Part shown: piece by piece, positions 7,001-11,445 of the stretch
Layout of the letters: each line of letters starts with the position of its first letter
Position numbering within the stretch: position 1 is the stretch's first letter
Assembly: GCA_900769535.1 (NCBI GenBank)
Contig: CAAGHB010000004.1
Coordinates: 1 to 11,445, forward strand
DNA length: 11,445 bases
Source: Clostridia bacterium
GTDB lineage: Bacteria > Bacillota > Clostridia > Oscillospirales > Acutalibacteraceae
Direction of reading: 5' to 3'
The notes under the pieces: model-generated
Seen by the model: the letters and a program-made list of their open reading frames with translations, nothing else
The model's database searches: none
What the model was told of the DNA's origin: nothing
Translations under genes and position numbers: made by a program

Positions 7001-8346
7001 TGAGGATTTACAAACGAGCTGAATTTATCCTTCACTTCGCCGCCGGAAACAAGCAATGCACCAATTTCAGTAATACGGTCATTTGAGCTGCTGAGACCGG
7101 TTGTCTCAATATCAAATACAACGTACTCGCCGTCAAACTGCTCATTGCTTTCGCCATAAACAGCAGGAACCGTATCGTTAACAAAATAGGCCTCGCAGCC
7201 ATAAATCGGCTTAATATTCTTACCCGATTTTTTGAGACTGTCAATTGTTTTCATAACCTCGGGAAACGACTGAACAACACCGTGGTCAGTAATCGCAATT
7301 GCCTTATGACCCCAATCAGCAGCGCGTTTTATGAGGTCAGAAGCAGGTGTAAGAGCATCCATTTGCGACATATTTGTATGAAGATGAAGCTCTACTCTCT
7401 TTTCAGCGGCGGTATCGGTGAGCTTTATTTTTTCAACTATATCAATGCCATCCGGACGAATTATATTATCCTTTTCCCAATCGTCATATTTAAGCTCGCC
7501 TTTTACAAGAATCGAGACCCCGTTTTTAAGCCCCGAAATCTTACTCTCGTCCTCAATTTTAATAGCCATTTTTATTTGATGCGAACCTGTGCCGTCGGTT
7601 AAAAATATGCTAACTCTGAACTTGTCGCCTTTTTTAGTAAGCGCCTTGTCGATAAAAAATATTTCGCCCCACACGACGTGCTTGTCCCCATCGGGTTCCA
7701 AATCCGACATATTTATCGGCAACGAATTTATCTTATACCCCCAAACATGCTCGGCAGATGACAGTTTTATAGGAAGATTGTCACCGTCAAGTACATATAC
7801 TTCCCTTTTTTCTATCGGTTGCTGAACAAACTTCGGCTCCGGTATGTATACGGGCTCCGGTTGAGGAATATCTATAAATTCGGTTTCTTTAACGCCTGAA
7901 AATGTAATATTTACCTCTTTATTAAATGCTGAAAAAATGATATCAGCAAATTTTTTGTCATAATTCATATCAATTAAAAATTGATATCCGCCATGCTTTA
8001 ATTCAATGTCAACAGTACCTTCATTAACCGAAATAACGGCATCATAAATAAATCCTCCGATATACGAATCGGTATTATAATTCAGCACATAGCTAACACT
8101 CTTTGAATCAAAGCAGGAATCGTCAAACAAAAAATTATATACAAGTGATGTTAGCTTAAAGGATTTTTTAATCGTATTTTTTAACTTTGAAAGTTCCTCA
8201 ACTATCCCGCTGTCCTTTATAAAAAGGCCGATAGACATAGAGCGTCTGACCTTATCAACATCTAATGATGTTATATAAAGTCTGCCATCAAGTTTATCTG
8301 AATATCCGTTTAATTGACGAGCAAAAAGCTCATAAAACGGTACCAT
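4051..8346 (-). CDS. polC: DNA polymerase III alpha subunit, PolC type
   Basis: Replicative DNA polymerase of Bacillota, with built-in proofreading. About 1431 residues, full length for the family. Residue numbers here count from the alternative GTG at 8352; subtract two for the ATG. An N-terminal region and a Pro-rich linker (163-179) precede an OB-like domain (about 227-310). The PHP domain opens with ELHLHTNMSQMDA (321-333). The DEDD exonuclease is inserted at about 410-575 (DIETTGL 414-420, AHNANFD 493-499, AVDDAE 554-559), and the PHP domain then resumes. A zinc-finger-like set of cysteines is at 897, 900, 922 and 925. The polymerase aspartates are Asp951 and Asp953 (PDIDLNFSGEYQ) and Asp1076 (KLDILGHD). 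The protein ends QMSFF, a sliding-clamp binding motif. ATG at 8346 is preferred because AAGG lies five bases upstream; the GTG at 8352 is the alternative. It is the last gene of the dxr-rseP-ispG-polC run. Confidence 0.96.
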   Translation of the reverse strand: MVPFYELFARQLNGYSDKLDGRLYITSLDVDKVRRSMSIGLFIKDSGIVEELSKLKNTIKKSFKLTSLVYNFLFDDSCFDSKSVSYVLNYNTDSYIGGFIYDAVISVNEGTVDIELKHGGYQFLIDMNYDKKFADIIFSAFNKEVNITFSGVKETEFIDIPQPEPVYIPEPKFVQQPIEKREVYVLDGDNLPIKLSSAEHVWGYKINSLPINMSDLEPDGDKHVVWGEIFFIDKALTKKGDKFRVSIFLTDGTGSHQIKMAIKIEDESKISGLKNGVSILVKGELKYDDWEKDNIIRPDGIDIVEKIKLTDTAAEKRVELHLHTNMSQMDALTPASDLIKRAADWGHKAIAITDHGVVQSFPEVMKTIDSLKKSGKNIKPIYGCEAYFVNDTVPAVYGESNEQFDGEYVVFDIETTGLSSSNDRITEIGALLVSGGEVKDKFSSFVNPHMEISEKIIKLTGITNEMVADAPDDVDVVKEFLKFADGRMLVAHNANFDVSFIRAVADRNGLQFNNPYCDTVPISRSTLRELKKHTLDSIADALKLGGFNHHRAVDDAEVLAKIFVRLLDMVHANTGCYNIGELNSVLAGGDPRRIKYHHMIILARNTVGLKNLYKLVSKAHLEYFSRRPRIPKSELMKHRDGLIIGSACEQGELYQAILQGREWGDLLDIASFYDYLEIQPNGNNEFMIRDRIVPNENKLIDINKTIIKIADRLSKPVVATGDVHFLDKTDASYRAILQAGAGYRDVDNQAPLYFKTTDEMLNDFSYLGKEKAYEVVVKNTNLIADLIEEIRPVPEGNFPPSIPGSDEIIEEVTYKKAREIYGDPLPPLIQKRLDKELGSIIKNGFSIMYVTAQKLVADSVEHGYLVGSRGSVGSSFVATMAGISEVNPLEPHYVCPNCKYFEPITDGSYGSGFDLPPKNCPKCNTPLNRDGHDIPFETFLGFDGDKTPDIDLNFSGEYQSNAHKFTEVLFGSENVFKAGTIATVAEKTAYGYVRKYCDERSQMKNKAEIEHLKNGCTGIKRTTGQHPGGMVVVPREYDIYDFCPIQHPADDPNSDTKTTHFDFHSIHDTILKLDILGHDVPTIYKYLEDFTGIPVMDVSTSDPDVMSLFTSTDALGITKADLALTDNEDEINAQTGSLSLPEVGTNFVRGMLLETQPKTFSDLLQISGLSHGTDVWLGNAQDLIKDGTCTISEVIGTRDSIMTYLMHKGLPPKMAFKIMEITRKGNAKKLFTDEHITAMKEHGVPDWYIDSCFKIKYMFPKAHAAAYMISTLRLGWYKVHQPVAYYAAYFSARGEEMNARILSSRKAVKDAMLEIKAKGKEASAKENAQFSTLMIVNEMMARGIEFLPIDFYKSDATKYLVEDGKIRLPFASIDGIGENAAVLIANAAKKGGYLSKEDLQIDGGIPKGILETLTELHVLDFLPDSLQMSFF

Positions 8347-8357
8347 GTTCACCTTAT

Positions 8358-9410
8358 TTACATCCTTTCAATTTCCTCAATAAGAGCGTCAACAAGCTTA
8401 TCCTCGTCAACTTTTTTAATAATCTCACCTTTTTTTATAAGCACACCGCAACCGTCTCCGCCGGCAATACCGATATCGGCTTCTCTTGCTTCGCCGGGTC
8501 CGTTTACTACACAGCCCATTACGGCTACGCGAATATTCTTGTCGCAATTTTGAAGTCGATTCTCGACGTCGTTAGCAATTTTAATCAAATCAATTCTTGT
8601 TCTTCCGCAGGTAGGACAAGAAACAATAGTCGGTCCTGATTTTTTCAGTCCAAGTGATTTAAGGAGTGAAATACCTGCTTTGACCTCTTCCACAGGGTCA
8701 TCGGTAAGCGAAATGCGAATTGTATCCCCTATTCCGTTTAACAAAAGTCCGCCAAGCACAGCGGACGATTTAATTATACCGTTGTATCTCGTTCCTGCCT
8801 CGGTGACACCTAAATGAAGCGGATAATCACATTTTGAAGCTATAAGCGAATATGTATCGTGTGCAGTAACAGGGTCGGAAGATTTTAGCGAAAGTACGAT
8901 ATTATTAAAGTCAAATCTTTCGAGCAAGGAGGCATGATATAATGCACTTTCAACTATCGCTTCGGCGCAAGGACTTCCGTATTTATTAAGAATATTGCTT
9001 TCGAGCGAACCCGAATTTACTCCAATTCTAATTGGGATATTTCTCGATGCGCAGGCGTTTGCTACTGCCTTCACCTTATTATCGTCGCCAATGTTACCGG
9101 GATTGATACGAATTTTATCAATCCCTGCCTCAACGCATTCGAGTGCAAGCTTATAATCAAAATGAATATCAGCAACAAGCGGAATATCAACGGCTGATTT
9201 TATCTCATCAATAAGCGAAACAGCATTCATATCGGGTACAGCAATTCTTACAATATCACAGCCCGCCTTTTTTAAAGCAACGGCCTGCTCAACCGATGCC
9301 GAAACATCGGTTGACGGTACCGAAATCATTGACTGAACTGTAATAGGATTTTCTGACCCGATTTTTACATTTCCTATCGAAAAATTTTTAGTTTTTCTAC
9401 GTGAAATCAT
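8358..9410 (-). CDS. ispG: 4-hydroxy-3-methylbut-2-enyl diphosphate synthase
   Basis: Converts methylerythritol cyclodiphosphate to HMBPP, the penultimate step of the MEP isoprenoid pathway, using a 4Fe-4S cluster in the cytoplasm. The protein is 350 residues, matching the compact bacterial form (TIM barrel plus C-terminal Fe-S domain). The barrel begins with NPITVQSM and has KAGCDIVRIAVPD and PLVADIHFD, then IRINPGNIG. Cluster ligands are Cys265 and Cys268 (SCPTCGRT), Cys300 (GCVVNGPGE) and Glu307, equivalent to the E. coli set of three Cys and one Glu. The ATG lies seven bases after the rseP stop. Its upstream sequence TGAGAAT is only a weak Shine-Dalgarno, so translation may depend on ribosomes leaving rseP. 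An electron donor (ferredoxin or flavodoxin) is required but not encoded here. dxr, two genes upstream, supplies an earlier step of the same pathway. Confidence 0.96.
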   Translation of the reverse strand: MISRRKTKNFSIGNVKIGSENPITVQSMISVPSTDVSASVEQAVALKKAGCDIVRIAVPDMNAVSLIDEIKSAVDIPLVADIHFDYKLALECVEAGIDKIRINPGNIGDDNKVKAVANACASRNIPIRIGVNSGSLESNILNKYGSPCAEAIVESALYHASLLERFDFNNIVLSLKSSDPVTAHDTYSLIASKCDYPLHLGVTEAGTRYNGIIKSSAVLGGLLLNGIGDTIRISLTDDPVEEVKAGISLLKSLGLKKSGPTIVSCPTCGRTRIDLIKIANDVENRLQNCDKNIRVAVMGCVVNGPGEAREADIGIAGGDGCGVLIKKGEIIKKVDEDKLVDALIEEIERM

Positions 9411-9417
9411 ATTCTCA

Positions 9418-10461
9418 CTACCAAATTAAATTTATAATATCATTAAACGTGATAAAAATAATAAGCGCAAAAAGCAAAACAAAACCTATTCCGTGTATTA
9501 GTCCCTCGTATTTTGGTGAAATTGGCTTTTTTCTAATCATTTCAATAAGAAGAAATAATATTCTTCCCCCATCTAATGCCGGTAAAGGCAACAAATTCAT
9601 AATTCCGAGGTTTATTGTAATGATGCAGGCAAGATAGATTACATTCCACATAGACTGTCTTGCCGCCTCACTGACTGTTGCCGTAATTCCTACGGGACCC
9701 GAAAGCTGATTTAGCTGGTATTTTCCCGTTATCATATCATAAAGCGACATATAAACAATTCGGGCATAGGAAACGGTTGTTTTCGCTGAATAAGACAGGG
9801 TGCTTCCCAATGTCTTTTTTTCCGGATAAACCTTGAAATCGGGAAAAATATATTTATTCCCGTCTTCAAGGGTTTCCATTTTAAATTGAACATCTTTAAG
9901 TTCAATCGTTTCTCCGTTACGTATTACTGTAAAATCGAGCTTTCCGTCCCTATCAGATGCAAACATATAGCTCAAATCACTGTAACAGAAAATGCGGCGT
10001 CCGTTTGCAGTAATAATTTCGTCATCGACCGAAAGATTATACTGATTACTAACGGCATTTTCATCAAATACCGCAATCTTTGTGGTTGCAAATGCTTCCT
10101 GCGGAATGGTCATTATGATAGCCAAAATAAAGCCAAGGATTATATTAAAAACTGCACCCGCGGCAACGATGATTAGGCGTCTCCACGGCTTTTTACTGCC
10201 AAAAGCATTCGGGTCGGTGCTTTCGCTGTCCTCGCCCTCCATAGCGCAGTAGCCGCCAAAGGGTATTAAACGAACAGAATAAAGCGTCTCCTTCCCCTGC
10301 TTTGAAAACAGCTTCGGACCAAATCCTAATGCAAATTCGTTAACCTTAACACCCAGTAACTTTGCAGAAATAAAATGGCCGAACTCGTGGATAATTATAA
10401 CTATTACGAACATAAGAATTGCAATAAGAATGGGCCATATAGTATTCCAAATTTCAGCCAT
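9418..10461 (-). CDS. rseP: RseP/RasP-family site-2 zinc metalloprotease (M50B)
   Basis: An integral-membrane protease that cuts substrates within the membrane. In relatives it cleaves anti-sigma factors and clears signal-peptide remnants; the substrate here is unknown. It is 347 residues, shorter than B. subtilis RasP (about 420) but usual for clostridial members. A first membrane segment (about 8-30) holds the zinc motif HEFGH (25-29). FGPKLFS and IPFGGYCAMEGE follow. A second segment (about 93-115) leads to a single PDZ-like region (about 120-200) with VDDEIITANG. A third segment carries NLLPLPALDGG, whose Asp297 is the third zinc ligand. A fourth segment lies near the C-terminus (about 321-345). 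A good Shine-Dalgarno (AGAAGGAA) sits seven bases before the ATG, which comes 14 bases after the dxr stop. The gene often lies between dxr and ispG in Bacillota, so its presence need not imply a role in isoprenoid synthesis. Confidence 0.93.
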   Translation of the reverse strand: MAEIWNTIWPILIAILMFVIVIIIHEFGHFISAKLLGVKVNEFALGFGPKLFSKQGKETLYSVRLIPFGGYCAMEGEDSESTDPNAFGSKKPWRRLIIVAAGAVFNIILGFILAIIMTIPQEAFATTKIAVFDENAVSNQYNLSVDDEIITANGRRIFCYSDLSYMFASDRDGKLDFTVIRNGETIELKDVQFKMETLEDGNKYIFPDFKVYPEKKTLGSTLSYSAKTTVSYARIVYMSLYDMITGKYQLNQLSGPVGITATVSEAARQSMWNVIYLACIITINLGIMNLLPLPALDGGRILFLLIEMIRKKPISPKYEGLIHGIGFVLLFALIIFITFNDIINLIW

Positions 10462-10467
10462 AAATTA

Positions 10468-10475
10468 TTCCTTCT
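10468..10475 (-). promoter_or_regulatory. ribosome binding site of rseP
   Basis: AGAAGGAA on the minus strand, with AAGGA ending seven bases before the ATG at 10461. It fills most of the 14-base gap after the dxr stop. It is the clearest Shine-Dalgarno among the three internal genes of this operon. Confidence 0.7.
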
Positions 10476-11445
10476 TTAAATATTTGAATATACAAATTCG
10501 CGTGCTGCCTTATCAGCGCAATCAATATCATATACAGAGGTGATTTTACCAACCTGTTGAGCGTCGGTTGCCGCTTTTACAAGCTCACCAATTCTCAGAA
10601 AGCTGATTTTACCATCTAAGAAAAGCGAAACCGCGGCTTCGTTAGCTCCGTTTGCGGCAACCGGCTTTAATCCACCCTGCTTTATAGCATCAATGCAGGT
10701 GGACAAGCACTGAAACGTCTCATAATCGGGCTCGAAAAAGGTCATTTTTGCCGCTTTTGCGAGACTGAGACGTTCACCCTGGGTTTCATAACGCTCGGGA
10801 TAGGTTAACGCATACTGAATCGGTACGTGCATATCAGCAGTACCTATCTGGGCAATTATTGCTCCGTCGTCAAACTCAACCGCCGAATGTAATAGACTTT
10901 CTCGTTGAACAATTACGTCAATATCATCAGCAGAAACGTTAAATAAATGGGCGGCTTCGATTACTTCAAGACCCTTATTCATCATTGTAGCGCTGTCAAT
11001 CGTAATTTTCTTTCCCATGCTCCAATTAGGATGTTTTAGCGCATCATTAACCGTAACCTTTGTCAGCATATCTTTATTATATCCAAAAAACGGTCCACCC
11101 GATGCGGTTAAAATAATCTTATGAATTTTTCTTGACGGAGGCGCTGCGGCAAGACACTGAAAGATAGCCGAATGCTCACTGTCAACGGGAAAAAGATTTA
11201 CGCCCTTTTCCTTAATTGCCGGCATAACGAGCTCACCGCCGGTAACAAGTGTTTCCTTGTTCGCGAGGGCTATGTCCTTGCCTGCTTTTATCGCCTCTAA
11301 CGTCGGCTTTAAGCCAACCATGCCGACGACTGCGTTTACAACAATATCCGATTTTTCAAAAGATGCTGCCTCGCAAAGTCCGTCAATTCCTGATACAACT
11401 TTTACAGCCAAATCTGCGACTCGCAGCTTAAATTCATTCGCATTA
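10476..11445 (-). CDS. dxr: 1-deoxy-D-xylulose 5-phosphate reductoisomerase (5' end outside window)
   Basis: Converts DXP to methylerythritol 4-phosphate with NADPH, the first committed step of the MEP pathway. The open frame runs off the right edge of the window. A TTG at 11411 should not be taken as the start, because codons upstream of it (reading NANEFKLRVAD) continue the protein. About 322 residues are visible; roughly 60 N-terminal residues, including the GxTGSIG nucleotide-binding loop, are missing. Visible motifs are ALANKETLV, PVDSEHSAIFQCL (metal-binding Asp and Glu plus His), LTASGGPF, HPNWSMGKKITIDSATMMNKGLEVIEA (flexible loop and catalytic Glu) and VAANGANEAAV. One oddity: the segment usually reading HPQS before xxHS is QRES here (10896-10907), so a His equivalent to E. 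coli His257 is Gln. All other motifs are intact, so I expect an active enzyme. It is the first visible gene of the leftward operon; cdsA would be expected just upstream. Confidence 0.95.
   Translation of the reverse strand, partial: NANEFKLRVADLAVKVVSGIDGLCEAASFEKSDIVVNAVVGMVGLKPTLEAIKAGKDIALANKETLVTGGELVMPAIKEKGVNLFPVDSEHSAIFQCLAAAPPSRKIHKIILTASGGPFFGYNKDMLTKVTVNDALKHPNWSMGKKITIDSATMMNKGLEVIEAAHLFNVSADDIDVIVQRESLLHSAVEFDDGAIIAQIGTADMHVPIQYALTYPERYETQGERLSLAKAAKMTFFEPDYETFQCLSTCIDAIKQGGLKPVAANGANEAAVSLFLDGKISFLRIGELVKAATDAQQVGKITSVYDIDCADKAAREFVYSNI

Noticed and set aside
8265..8639. 124-codon plus-strand frame across the polC/ispG junction
   Set aside because: Both genes beneath it are clear, and the translation resembles no protein family I know. 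The length is expected by chance on the antisense strand.
11409..11411. TTG as the dxr start
   Set aside because: The open frame continues upstream to the window edge, and the visible part lacks the N-terminal NADPH-binding loop that DXR needs.
11249..11431. 60-codon plus-strand frame opposite dxr
   Set aside because: It is antisense to conserved DXR motifs, and its composition is typical of a shadow frame.
1..11445. A new defence, mobile or biosynthetic system
   Set aside because: Every long conserved frame belongs to a known housekeeping family. There are no direct-repeat arrays, transposase, integrase, toxin-antitoxin pair or long unexplained gap.

Overview
The window reads as a piece of the chromosome of a low-GC Gram-positive anaerobe, most likely a member of the Clostridia (an Oscillospirales/Ruminococcaceae-like gut bacterium is my best guess). 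The evidence is a PolC-type replicative DNA polymerase, which is characteristic of Bacillota; the gene order dxr-rseP-ispG-polC, which is a familiar clostridial arrangement; a clostridial-style AsnB; and two 4Fe-4S enzymes (aconitase and IspG). The sequence is moderately AT-rich and densely coding. No gene-free stretch exceeds about 70 bases. I see no RNA gene, insertion sequence, CRISPR array or phage gene.

Left part, plus strand (1-4015). The 3' part of an aconitase gene is followed, 13 bases after its stop, by an NADP-dependent isocitrate dehydrogenase of the eukaryote-like homodimeric class. Together they convert citrate to 2-oxoglutarate, the oxidative arm that feeds glutamate and glutamine synthesis. 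After a 64-base gap comes asnB, a glutamine-hydrolysing asparagine synthetase, so all three genes sit around carbon-to-nitrogen assimilation. The 64-base gap holds the most interesting non-coding element here: a 14-bp hairpin whose 3' arm contains the whole asnB Shine-Dalgarno sequence. A TATAAT box overlaps the end of its 5' arm.

Centre (about 4006-4047). asnB and the leftward operon converge on a shared, nearly symmetrical palindrome (19-bp stem, 4-base loop, A/T tracts on both flanks). It should terminate transcription from both sides.

Right part, minus strand (4051-11445), read right to left. A dxr gene (5' end outside the window) is followed by rseP (a site-2 membrane protease), ispG and polC, with gaps of 14, 7 and about 11 bases. 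This looks like one operon joining two steps of the MEP isoprenoid pathway, a membrane protease and the replicative polymerase. In Clostridia and Bacilli the genes upstream of dxr are usually cdsA, uppS and frr, which I would expect beyond the right edge.

Overall this is mainly an ordinary housekeeping region. I did not find a convincing undescribed system. The observations most worth a second look are the SD-burying hairpin with its embedded -10 box before asnB, and the replacement of the usual DXR His-Pro-Gln-Ser motif by Gln-Arg-Glu-Ser.
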